A stretch of DNA of 64,000 bases from contig NC_088111.1 of assembly GCF_036370855.1 (NCBI RefSeq), positions 19,317,501 through 19,381,500 of the forward strand. Reading direction: 5' to 3'. Of the stretch, positions 55,701-64,000 are shown in pieces; position 1 is the first letter of the stretch, and each line of letters begins with the position of its first letter. Source of the DNA: Dromaius novaehollandiae. Lineage: Eukaryota > Chordata > Aves > Casuariiformes > Dromaiidae. The notes under the pieces are model-generated. The model did no database searches. It was not told the DNA's origin and was given only the letters and a program-made list of their open reading frames with translations. The position numbers were made by a program, and so were the translations under genes.

Positions 55701-58700
55701 ATATTTTCTTGGTGTAATCCCCCTGCTTCACGGAGTTGAAACAGGAATTTCCTGATTCAAAGATAATGTCTTTATATTTAACAGCCCTGCATGCATTTTT
55801 CTTCCATTAATTTATGTAGTTACTTTCTGAACCCATGTAAACTTTGGTATCCAGAGAATTCTGTGGCAAGGAATTCTACAGCCGTAGCATGTGCTGCATG
55901 AAGAACCGCTGCTGTTTGTTTTGAAACTGCCAGCTTTGATCTTCACGTGATGTCCCTACTTCTTGTGTTGGTACAGACGATGACTAATTGTTCCTTCTTA
56001 ATAGCATGAATACGATGAATGATTTTAATGTTCTCTAACATCTCCTCTCAGTTCTGTTTTCCAGGCAAAGTTTAAGTCGATTTAGCCATTCCTTGTATAG
56101 AATCTGTTTTTACACCTCTGATTGTCCTTGCCACTAATCTCTGTACCTTTACAAAATGTACTGTATCTTTTTATGAAGTTTTAGGGGAGGGAAGAATATG
56201 CAGACAGAACAGGAGCTAGGACCAGAACACTATAGTGCCTTCAAGATGCAGATGTACCATGAGTTTATATCCTGGCATATTTTCTGTTTTGTTCTTTATT
56301 CCTTTAATAATAATTCTCCATATTGTTTCCTTTCTTAACTTTTTTTTTTGCCATTTTCATGGCATAGTAGAGCCCCAAGACCACATCTGTCAAAATCAGC
56401 CATTGTATATGTAAAATTACAGTTGTTCCCCTTTCAGTTGAATCATTTTATATGAAATTTCATCTGCCATTTTATTGTGTAGTCACGCAATAACATCAGG
56501 AGGTCTTTCTGTGCTGCCCAGAGTCAGCCTTCATCTTCATTGACCTAATTTAATAACACAGAAAGATCATCACTTAGTGTTCATCCCTTTTGCCAGACCA
56601 ATTAGTATGTGGAATGGCATGTGTCTTACCACATATGCCTGTATGATTCCACTAGTGACTCCCCTCAATCAAGAAAACTGATTATTTACTCCTGTTATTT
56701 GTTTCTCACCTTTAATCCAGTTAGTTTGAGCATGTGAGGCCCTTCCATTTTATCCTATGGCAGCTTGATTTGCCTGAGCCTTACATGAGGGACTTGCCTA
56801 ACACCTTTGGGGATTCCAAATACATTTGGCAGCTGTATTATTGCTGATCCTGCCTTTCCCGTTGAAAGACAGATTTAGTAGCACTATGGAGGCAGAGAAG
56901 TAGAAATTTATATTCACATGAAAGAAGACAAAAACCTGGGAAGAGCAAATCCCTTAATTTCATTTCAGAAGAATTTAGCTTATACCTAGAACATAGAGAG
57001 AAACCTTCTTACTTAAAATTAAGATAGGTCTGGGGATTTCTGACAATGTAACGAGCTCTTCGTCCAACAGAATGAGAAGTTTTATCTAGGGATTCTTCAA
57101 AGCTGGCATGCATGATATCTCGAACTACTTGCCATGGAACAAAGGGCCCTTTTACCTGTGTGAAGAACAAAAACATTTAAGTTAAATTTCAGCTTTTATG
57201 TACACAAACAATGGTTAGAATCAGGATGAATTCCTAGGACCAATGTTAAGTGTGTTGAATATGTAAACCCATTAAATAGAGAGGCCTTTTCAAATACCTT
57301 TGCATTTAGTACATGACTAGCAATTCGGCACAGCATGAGCAAGCTGTCTTCTTGCACTGTCCAAGTGACACGCAGACGTGTCATTCTCTGCAGGGCACTT
57401 TGGTCAGCTTCATCATGGTAGCGGAGCCTTTTGCTTTTTTCTACAGAGTTGTCTTCTAACAAATCCAGAAGAAGACAGTTAATCTCAGCAGTATATTTTC
57501 TGATGAATATCAACTCCTATTACAGGTATTATCAGCATTAATTGTGCTAAGGCAACTCCAAGGAGCAAAAACTAGAATGGGAGACTTACTGGGCTAAATA
57601 CACAGTCCTTGCTTTGGGAAACACGGCCTAAATAGAGAAGAAGTGGGTTAAGGGAAGCCACAAGCAGAGGGTGACTGGACAAAACTCAAGCTCTTTGCAG
57701 CGTTATGTTTCTGTAATACGGTCAGACTATTCACTATGACACACAAAAGGGAGGTGCAATGAAAAAAAACCTCTGAAATACCAGATAGGTCAAATGTATT
57801 TTAATGAGGTTATACCTGATCTGCAGGAAAAACTGAAAACTTGCTAGAGACTATGCATTCAACAAGGTGTATGCACTATGAAAGCTTACGATTTATGATT
57901 TGGAGAATACTGTAACACATTAGCAAGTGCTTGTGAATTACTATCTTCTTTCCAAAAATTCTTTTATATTTTAATTTACACTGAATTGTCCTTAGGGCTA
58001 GGTGCATCAGAACAAGAAAAGGAATAGCTTGCCTTCAAAAGATAACTGAAGGGCAAGCTTGAATCATCACAACTGGATTTTACACACAAGAAAGTCAAAG
58101 TGATGTTTCTTGCGAATAAAAGCACAAAGAAGCAAAACATTTCATATTACAAAAGAGAAAGATGTTCACCTTGACTAGTGCAAGAGCGGAAAAAAAAGCC
58201 ATTAGGGAGACGAAGGGACTAGGGTTTTATTTCCCATCACTAACTTCCCAGCCAATTCAGAATATAACAGTCTCCTTTTTACTGTTGCTGTATGATTTAT
58301 CACCTCAATATCATAAAGACTATAGTAAGAGATAAATTCTGCTAGGAAGAAAGTTTGTTAACTACAATTTTAATTTTTTATTTCTTTCCTTTTGTGCTGC
58401 TTTTCCACCCTTGGTTCTGTCATTCAAATGTAAATAGCTGGCTGTGTAAGAGAAGCCTGTTACACGCCACCTTGGACACAAAGAGGAGCAGTCCAGACAT
58501 GCACACACATGCAGTGGATCAAAGAAAGTTTATCTGTCTGGATGTGAATCCCTAAGAGGAGGCAGAGGAAGAGGAAGAGGAAGAGGAGTACAGGGCCGGG
58601 AGCAGTACTCAAAGTTGAGTGTGTAAGAATGAAAGAAGAAAAGCAGAGAAGGAAGTAGGCAATGGCAGCTGAGAAAGTAAAATGTATTAACACCTTGCCT

Positions 58701-61700
58701 AGGAATGAGGAAACAACCACATTGGCAAGCTAACTGACTACAAAATAGCCTCCGTGGGAGGATGCTCTGAGCCAGCAAAGGGAAAATGACTGTGACATTG
58801 TAACAAGCTGATCTGGCTCAGACACAATTGGGACTTCTTTGGTTTGCACAGTACAGTAGTACAACCATGACTCAAACACAGGTAATGGTTACAGCATGCT
58901 CCTGTTTTTCTCTAGAGCTAGTATAGAGCCCTGTGACATTCGAGTCCCTTCACTAGAAGGGCAACCCAAAGAGATGGCCAGTCCCAATTCCTATACCATA
59001 CGTCAGTCACCACAGCTTTTCTGAAGCAACTTACAGCAGGCAGATGCATTGAAAAGAATATTTCTTTTCATGGCATGCATGCTAGTTACTTACCTTTCTT
59101 TTTCTTCTTCATCTTCTTCCCAATGTCTTTCTTAAGCCTCTTCCTCTTTTGGCTTTTGCCACCTCTCACTCGTTTGGTTCGATCCTGAGTTGCTTCTTTA
59201 CTTATTTCAACACATTCTTCTTTCTGGAGAAGTGACTCAGATCCTGCTTTTGCTTCTCCCAGAATGTTAATTTTGTTACCTAAGATGACATGTGTTTACA
59301 TTAGTGGAATTCTATAGCAATTACATTCTACAATATTGAGAGCAAATGCCGAAGTTTCAGTATATTAAAAGATGCCCTCTCAAACTTGCCCTTTGTTAAT
59401 CATGTAATTTCATGTCACTTCTCAGCAGCTCATACAGAATAACATCTCACATAAATGAAGACTGGTCAGGTAATTACTAAGCCTAGAGTAAGGTGCACTA
59501 CCTCAAGGGAGTCAAGTTGAGGTTTTATTATTCAACTTGAAGCTTTTCCTCCTTCTTAGCTTAGATGTTAGTCTATGTAATTTTAGCAGTGCCTTAATGA
59601 AGATTCATTACAGTGAACTTTTAAAAACTTACTGGAAATTTAAATCAAGGCAGACTTGACAAAAATGGCTTAGCAGTTCCAGAGTTATGAGTGTTTAATG
59701 TTGCATATTATTCTCAATTTAATATTAATGTAAAAGGTTTTTAATTTAATCCTTTAATCCTTTTAAATTGTCAAATGGAGTTTATAAAAATGTGACAAGA
59801 ATCCTTTGCAACAAGGTTTTAGATTGTAACTTCAACTAGACACTACAAAACAAGCTAGGGATGAAGAAAATTAGAGGTTTTAAAATGCAATAAGCCCATT
59901 TCAAAATGGATGCCCTTGTCTAGCCATACCTACATACAGCGTACACCCAACAGCTTGTCTGTAGAGCAACCAGAGCCTAACATGCAATGAGTACAAGAGT
60001 ATGAATGCTCTTAACTTCAGTTAAAAGATGTTACAGCTATTTTCAAAACAGTCATCTCAATACAGAAATATGCGCAGGACAAATTTCAGTTCATTTAAAT
60101 GTAGAACTGTCTGAAATGTTAGAACTCCTTTATACAAAAAATATTTTTCTTTTCTCATCTCCAAGTTACCGAGGAAAGCTCCAAAACCAATGAAGCAAAA
60201 AGTTTTTCATTTTTGGGAAAGAGCAGTGTGAAATTCTCATCCAATTAAGCCAGTGGCAAACCACCCAAAAGATTAAAAAAAAAAAAAAAAAAGATCACAA
60301 ATTGCTTTAGAAAATAAGGTTTGTGTTCTACACTACATGGGTACAAACCAGACCTCTGATATGACTAAGGCCTTATCAGAAAGCTATGGCACCTAACATG
60401 CCAGTCACAGATAATATTCGTGCCTATGGACTTTCTGCAAACTGCACACGAGAAATAACCAAGGATAAAAATTACTGTTCCATATATCTAGAAATAGGAA
60501 AGGAAATTAGTTTTTATTTATTTTATTACCCCAGAAGCATCCTGGATTATTGTGAGGGAACAGGCATAACCCAAGTCATCATTATTGCGTTTGACAAAGA
60601 CTGTAACAGCTATAATGCACTTACAGACAACAAGGATCATCGCCTTACCTCCAGTACTGAGGGGAAGGGGGTGTTTTGTTAAGAAGGTTTGGAGTCTCAC
60701 TGTCAGTCCATTTTCAGAAACTGTACTTTCCTAAAACAACAGAACTTTCACCAAGGTGATATGCAAAAAGCCAAAGCGTGCACAGGTTTTAACATTACTA
60801 TAAACGATTATCTTTTAGGTAGTGTTATGATCAATTTAGAAGGATGTTTTTAGCATAAATGTTAGAAAGATTCCCGGTTATGATGAAGTATTGATTTATT
60901 TTTGTTATTACTGCTACATATTTGAATGATTCTAGAGTGTTTCTTAAATCTTATTAAAATCATCACTTGATTACAAAGGTTAGAATTTCAGCAAATCCAT
61001 CCAAGTTTAAAAAATATCACTGGGAAAGAAATGCTTGACTTCCTTTCTTATTAAGGAGGCTGAGCAGAATTCTCTGTAAAAAAACTGTTTTTTTTTCCCT
61101 CAAAGCAGTCTACATTTCACATGACCTCCAAAAAGCACACAACCAAAATGCAAACGCAGACATAAGTATATGCCTCCTATATCATATTCTACCCAGTATA
61201 ATTCTGAGCTCAAACTGATTGCAAGATATTAGAACTTTCACCATTCACAGCAAAACCCATTTCCCTTGTGTGGAGTTCACTGGTGACAGAAGTTGATCAA
61301 AGGAGTGAAGAGGACGGCCAAGACCAAAGAATTGCAGGAGGCCCTGTTAGTGCTGAATGACTGGGTGAGAGAACAGTAAATGAAATTCAAAGCGAAATGA
61401 TACTGCCTGAGTGGAAAACAGGCAGCTCTAATTTTACATATACACTCATAGGCTCCAATTTGACCATTACTGTCAGGAATGGGATCTTAGCGTTATTATA
61501 GCCAGTTCTGTGAAAGTATCTGTTTAATGCACAGTAATGGCCAATAAGCAAAGTAAATGCTAAGAATTCTTAGGGAAGGAAGGTATCATTATGCAGCTAT
61601 AAAAATCCATGGCTGGCTACAGCCTGAATACAACACGTGATTCTGTTTCCATCTTAAAAGGGGCATAGCAGAACCAGAACAAGTTAAAAGAAAGGCAACG

Positions 61701-62731
61701 AGAATGATCAAAGGCAGAAAGGTTCCATGCTGAGAACAGTAAGTAATCCAGTACTTTCCACGCTGGAAAAAAAAGAGATGGTAATTGCAAACATGAGAGG
61801 GGTTTACAAAATCACAAGTGATACAGAAAGGGTAATGGGAAATTGTATTTTTCACAGTTTCCCTTAGTACAACTTTTGGGGGCATCACAAACACCAGAGA
61901 TGGCAAGCTTAAAACCATCAAAAGGAAGTGATAATATGTTGCAGGGCTTTGAAACTCCTTGTTACAAGGAGTTTTGGATACCAAAGGCTTACAGGCATCC
62001 AAAATGCAATTAAACAAATTAATGAAAGAAGAAAAAATCTATTGACAGCTATGAAACATCACTACCATTCAGGTTTAGAAAGAACTTGAGCCAAAACTGC
62101 TGGTATCTGGAAAAATATTTTGAAGAAAACATTGCTGTACATGAGGTAAACATATCACGATACACCTCCTTTGCTCTTATCACGTTTCCTACAAATCTTT
62201 CATTGGTCACCACCAGACATTGGTCTGACCCAGGACGGTCATTCCTATTTATTTATTTTGGACTTCCTAGCATTTTTTGCTGTGTGTCTTATTCTGGGTA
62301 TTTCAGTTTTCATCTGACAACTTGTACATTCTGGGAAGGTAAGAGACACCAGTAAGTGATCTTAATTTCTTATTAATGAAATATTTTCTTCTTTGGTTAT
62401 GTCCATTTTTTTTCCACTCACTTCAGCATCAAGATTTGCCACACTTGCCATTCATTTCTTTCCAGTGATACAAAGCCTCACAGAGGTGCGTGTTTATGAG
62501 AAAGCACACAAGTAACAAGATTTTGCTATATCAGTTCTTAAGAATATTAAAATAGGGAAAGGCACTACACAATGAATTCATTTAAAAATACTCACCTTCC
62601 TAGTCTTATTGATGATGTAGCTTGTCCAAATCCAATTGCGTTTTAAATGCCCATAAAAGCTGGAATCTAGACCTGCAGCTCCTAACCCATCCCCAGGGAT
62701 AGTTCCGTCATCAACCACCTCTCGACTGCCT
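37488..62731 (-). CDS. GTF3C1: General transcription factor 3C subunit 1 (TFIIIC220), C-terminal half, 17 exons
   Basis: GTF3C1 is the largest subunit of TFIIIC, the nuclear factor that binds the B box of tRNA and similar genes and recruits TFIIIB and RNA polymerase III. Only the 3' half is present. Exons 62731-62596, 60730-60649, 59279-59094, 57455-57298, 57155-57013, 54671-54590, 52647-52535, 51448-51386, 49765-49672, 48789-48617, 47991-47707, 45704-45451, 43998-43712, 43222-42562, 40480-40441, 39526-39334 and 37709-37488 join in phase to 1,056 residues plus stop; the human protein is about 2,109. Diagnostic runs include [71 protein letters not shown] and the C-terminal [19 protein letters not shown] basic segment (59279-59094), an acidic run (45704-45451) and a 220-residue low-complexity linker (43222-42562) stand out. 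The DNA-binding N-terminal part lies beyond 64000. Confidence 0.97.
39334..39526 (-). CDS. GTF3C1: GTF3C1 exon: [20 protein letters not shown] region
   Basis: Encodes [20 protein letters not shown] and [20 protein letters not shown], ending [10 protein letters not shown]. The donor is GTATGT. Confidence 0.97.
40441..40480 (-). CDS. GTF3C1: GTF3C1 short exon: [12 protein letters not shown]
   Basis: A 40-nt exon with TTTGCAG before it and GTGAGT after it. It encodes [12 protein letters not shown] with split codons on both sides and joins the linker to [12 protein letters not shown] in frame. Mammals have NISQAARE-like sequence at this point. Confidence 0.9.
42562..43222 (-). CDS. GTF3C1: GTF3C1 exon: long low-complexity acidic linker
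   Basis: A 661-nt exon, the largest here. After the conserved [20 protein letters not shown] (then LLHSV) comes about 185 residues rich in Glu, Asp, Ser, Gln and Lys with no fold visible. Mammals also have a variable linker here. The donor is GTACGT. Confidence 0.95.
43584..43602. repeat. (CT)n microsatellite
   Basis: About nine CT units, followed by six T, in a GTF3C1 intron about 110 bp upstream of an exon acceptor read on the other strand. Confidence 0.9.
43712..43998 (-). CDS. GTF3C1: GTF3C1 exon: [19 protein letters not shown] to NLQQYLQ
   Basis: Encodes [20 protein letters not shown], a conserved helical stretch around [20 protein letters not shown], and [11 protein letters not shown]. 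The donor GTGGTT is weak, but the reading frame joins correctly to the next exon. Confidence 0.94.
45451..45704 (-). CDS. GTF3C1: GTF3C1 exon: acidic run and [20 protein letters not shown]
   Basis: Begins with [18 protein letters not shown], read from a (GAG)n/(CTC)n repeat at about 45666-45687, then [19 protein letters not shown] and the block to [13 protein letters not shown]. The acceptor is CTGTAG and the donor GTTAGT. Confidence 0.96.
46500..47335 (+). mobile_element. Ancient CR1 LINE (reverse-transcriptase end to 3' part) in a GTF3C1 intron
   Basis: Plus strand, opposite to GTF3C1. At 46530-46600 the sequence follows the CR1 RT end: GTTCAGCCTTGGG, then CACTAATGACCTGGATGAT, then a decayed 'kinetochore-like' FADDTKL codon block. 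Further on come GACAACACAGTTCAGTGCAG near 46966, an AAACTGCAGCAAGAG block near 47187 and GGACTACCTAGGGAGAGAGTGG near 47259. Frames are broken throughout. It sits in intron 45705-47706. Confidence 0.75.
47707..47991 (-). CDS. GTF3C1: GTF3C1 exon: [15 protein letters not shown] to [12 protein letters not shown]
   Basis: A 285-nt exon encoding [20 protein letters not shown], a charged linker, then [19 protein letters not shown] and [19 protein letters not shown]. Confidence 0.97.
48617..48789 (-). CDS. GTF3C1: GTF3C1 exon: [20 protein letters not shown] region
   Basis: 57 full codons starting [11 protein letters not shown]. It carries the highly conserved [15 protein letters not shown] and [17 protein letters not shown]. 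Confidence 0.97.
49672..49765 (-). CDS. GTF3C1: GTF3C1 exon: [18 protein letters not shown] region
   Basis: Encodes [20 protein letters not shown] and [11 protein letters not shown]. The donor GTACAG is unusual. Confidence 0.95.
51386..51448 (-). CDS. GTF3C1: GTF3C1 exon: FRVLAIGDD region
   Basis: A 63-nt exon encoding [20 protein letters not shown] with split codons at both ends. The acceptor is AACTAG and the donor GTGAGT. Confidence 0.93.
51449..54589 (-). other. GTF3C1: GTF3C1 introns 51449-52534 and 52648-54589
   Basis: AT-rich introns. The second contains a charged minus-strand frame near 53130-52938 ending in [10 protein letters not shown] that I do not recognise. Nothing else was identified. 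Confidence 0.6.
52535..52647 (-). CDS. GTF3C1: GTF3C1 exon: [15 protein letters not shown] region
   Basis: Encodes [20 protein letters not shown] and [12 protein letters not shown]. The donor GTATTT is weak but the frame and homology are clear. Confidence 0.94.
54590..54671 (-). CDS. GTF3C1: GTF3C1 exon: [12 protein letters not shown] region
   Basis: An 82-nt exon encoding [20 protein letters not shown] and NNYEDPQ. One base in, phase 0 out. Confidence 0.95.
55585..56880 (-). mobile_element. Long ancient CR1 LINE relic (about 1.3 kb, turtle-type) in a GTF3C1 intron
   Basis: The plus strand reads as the reverse complement of the reptile CR1 3' end over about 1.3 kb. In order: AATGGACCAGACCAAAGTTC (55600), GGCAAGGAATTCTACAG (55865), CTTGTGTTGG (55961), CCAGGCAAAG (56064), GACCAGAACACTATAGTGCC (56220), ATTTCATCTGCCATTTTATTG (56457, in part), CTTTAATCCAGTTAGTTTGA (56710), ATCCTATGGCAGCTTGATTTG (56754, in part) and GGGACTTGCCTAACACCTTT (56789). 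The element is on the minus strand, the same direction as GTF3C1, and carries many small indels. It sits in intron 54672-57012. Confidence 0.85.
57013..57155 (-). CDS. GTF3C1: GTF3C1 exon: [20 protein letters not shown] region
   Basis: Encodes [20 protein letters not shown] and [19 protein letters not shown]. The donor GTAAGA follows 57013. Confidence 0.96.
57298..57455 (-). CDS. GTF3C1: GTF3C1 exon: [19 protein letters not shown] region
   Basis: I place the acceptor at TTTGTTAG (ending 57456), preceded by a pyrimidine-rich tract. The exon then starts AA, completing Glu with the G of the previous exon and giving [19 protein letters not shown], which matches the mammalian length and sequence. 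The frame stays open upstream to 57516, so a longer alternative exon is possible. It ends [12 protein letters not shown]. Confidence 0.88.
57590..57627 (-). other. GTF3C1: Candidate 38-nt alternative exon in GTF3C1 (unproven)
   Basis: On the minus strand, TATTTAG|GCC and CCCA|GTAAGT border a 38-nt segment that would encode [12 protein letters not shown] after the split glycine. It takes up the single G left by exon 59279-59094 and hands over phase 0 to a second acceptor, ATAG|GAG at 57516. The simpler join to 57455 fits the recalled mammalian protein, so this is at best an alternative isoform. Confidence 0.25.
58556..58588. repeat. Short GAGGAA-type simple repeat
   Basis: GAGGCAGAGGAAGAGGAAGA and following: an imperfect hexamer array in a GTF3C1 intron. 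Confidence 0.85.
59094..59279 (-). CDS. GTF3C1: GTF3C1 exon: lysine/arginine-rich segment
   Basis: Encodes [14 protein letters not shown], then [19 protein letters not shown] and a lysine run. This is a strong candidate nuclear-localisation or nucleic-acid-contacting segment, conserved in mammals as I recall. It ends with a single G before the donor GTAAGT. Confidence 0.94.
60275..60292. repeat. Poly(A) run, 18 bases
   Basis: An uninterrupted run of 18 A on the plus strand in a GTF3C1 intron. There is no obvious retroposed gene next to it. Confidence 0.9.
60649..60730 (-). CDS. GTF3C1: GTF3C1 exon: [18 protein letters not shown] region
   Basis: An 82-nt exon encoding [20 protein letters not shown] then PLPLSTG. 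Phase 0 in, 1 nt out. Confidence 0.94.
61300..62250 (+). mobile_element. Ancient CR1 LINE (late ORF2 to 3' tail) in a GTF3C1 intron
   Basis: Plus strand, opposite to GTF3C1. Successive blocks follow the reptile CR1 consensus: AATGACTGGGTGAGAG (61357), AATGAAATTCAAAG (61379), GGGATCTTAGCGTTATTATAG (61481, in part), AAAATCCATGGCTGGCTACA (61602), GGCAACGAGAATGATCAAAG (61695), GGGGTTTACAAAATCACAAG (61800), CTTAAAACCATCAAAAGGAA (61909), TTGGTCTGACCCAGGACGGT (62220). The last block is the conserved tail. Coding frames are broken. It occupies about half of intron 60731-62595. Confidence 0.85.
62596..62731 (-). CDS. GTF3C1: GTF3C1 exon (first in window): [18 protein letters not shown] region
   Basis: The acceptor CCATTAG and donor GTGAGT are good. 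It encodes [20 protein letters not shown] and [20 protein letters not shown]. The first base completes a codon from an exon beyond the window. Confidence 0.96.
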
Positions 62732-64000
62732 CTAATGGAAAGAGTAACAAAATATACAAAAAAATGATTACTTTGCAAGAGCAGCTGAGAAGACACTTCC
62801 TAAAAGATGTGCACAATGTTCAGAATTCTCCTCCTGCCCTCACAGTTTAAATAGGGTTGGAAAATAACAGGAGAAAAAGGGATTCTCGCTCCCTTAACTC
62901 TGCTCCAGAAGTAGAGTAGCAACCAGGTTTTTCCATTACACTTTTATAGCCAATATGTAATCACTGAGCTTTAAGTTTTGAAATCACAACCAAAGGAACT
63001 TCATTATTATTAACTAAATTGCAACTGCCATGTTAAACACTGCCCTCAGTACTATTCCTGCCACAAAACTAAAAAATATACCTGCCCAGATGAAAAACTT
63101 TCTCATGGCAACTGTGGGGAAAATTTTCACAAGAAAACTGTAGGCTATCACATGCCATGGGCCATTCAAACATATTGTTAAGTACAGTTCTCTCTGTTTT
63201 TCTAACAAATACATTAAAGCTTTGTTTAAATGCACATACAAGCCAAAACACCAAAAACCAAACCAAAACAAAACCCCAAACCCACAATGTACATCTAATT
63301 CCCTGGCAAAGATAATTGAACTGAGAATGAATGGCATGTAACAGATGAATCAGAGCCCTTCCTGCACGGCTGCAAGTAGTTCAATTATTAAGGTGGTGCT
63401 GTAATGCAGAACAAAAAAAGTGTCTATTTATAAAGAACAAAAATCATGGAGACAACACCTGCTTCTTCAAATAAATGGAAATATGAATGAGCTTTACATA
63501 TCTAGTAGGTAGCATACGTCTGACAGTCTAGTACAAACAAAAAAGTATTTTGGAAATCCTGTTTCACCTTATGAAAGAGTTATTCAGAGCTACCATGAAA
63601 AAAGGATTTCAGTCAAGCTTTCAGCTAACAACTCTTGGATAAAAAACATTACATCACCAATTCAATTAAAAAACTGTTTCTTGATCTTAGAGAAGTTGCA
63701 GTCATTTCCAGCCTAACTACAAGTCATAACCATTTAAAAAGATTTTGTAGCATATAATGGAGACCATATGAAAAAGCTGACAAGTAGACTGAATAGAATT
63801 TGATCTACCAGCATGGACCAGTGGAATTAGGGTCCCTCAATTTTTTTAAGGTAACTTGATATATCTGCCTGTAACACTGAACTAATTGAAAATATCTTTA
63901 AACAGACTGTTTATAGCTTATTAAAACAGAAAAGAATATTGACAACAAAACCAAACCACACCATACAACACTCAACATAAAAAGTGTAACTGGCATTCTA
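62732..64000 (-). other. GTF3C1: GTF3C1 intron running off the window
   Basis: AT-rich, with an A/C-rich low-complexity patch at about 63243-63286. No further GTF3C1 exon was found, so the next upstream exon lies beyond 64000. Confidence 0.7.

Larger units (their letters stand above)
57456..60648 (-). other. GTF3C1: GTF3C1 introns 57456-59093 and 59280-60648
   Basis: The first holds a purine-rich (GAGGAA)n run at about 58556-58588 and the candidate alternative exon at 57627-57590. The second has an 18-A run at 60275-60292. I saw no transposon. Confidence 0.65.

Overview
This is vertebrate nuclear DNA, most likely from a bird. Every gene is split by introns with GT-AG borders. The interspersed repeats are CR1 LINE relics, which are typical of birds and other reptiles. 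The proteins are close to vertebrate RHBDF1, SNRNP25, POLR3K and GTF3C1. No operon, prophage, CRISPR array or plasmid feature was seen. The gene order RHBDF1 - SNRNP25 - POLR3K is the conserved flank of the alpha-globin domain (human 16p13.3, here in reverse orientation). From that synteny MPG, NPRL3 and the globin genes would be expected beyond position 1, but none of them lies in the window.

Layout. 1-8740: non-coding, probably the 5' flank or first intron of RHBDF1, with three CR1 fragments and two local CpG-rich patches. 8763-30578 (+): the whole RHBDF1 (iRhom1) coding region in 17 exons, which join to 855 codons with every phase agreeing. 30579 to about 31080: RHBDF1 3' UTR. 32675-34873 (-): SNRNP25, five exons, 148 codons, converging on RHBDF1. 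34874-34911: only 38 bp between the SNRNP25 and POLR3K start codons, a very compact shared promoter inside a CpG island. 34912-35490 (+): POLR3K, three exons, 108 codons. 36357-62731 (-): the 3' half of GTF3C1 (TFIIIC220), 17 exons giving 1,056 residues to the natural C terminus; the 5' half lies beyond 64000.

How the genes relate. POLR3K (RNA polymerase III subunit C11/RPC10) and GTF3C1 (largest subunit of the Pol III factor TFIIIC) are neighbours, tail to tail. SNRNP25, a U11/U12 minor-spliceosome protein, shares the POLR3K promoter. RHBDF1 is a catalytically dead rhomboid that handles ADAM17 and EGF-family ligand trafficking and is unrelated to the other three. Base composition falls clearly just after POLR3K: GC-rich to the left, AT-rich with long introns to the right. 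As I recall, GTF3C1 and POLR3K are far apart in human, so this composition step may mark an evolutionary join.

Coding exons and splice sites were read directly from the sequence. Orthologue names come from recalled family sequences, not from a database search. Untranslated exons, start sites and poly(A) sites are the weakest calls. I did not find a new biological system. The best leads are the 38-bp bidirectional promoter, the Pol III gene pair at a composition step, an in-frame alternative exon pair in GTF3C1, and three long ancient CR1 copies in GTF3C1 introns.
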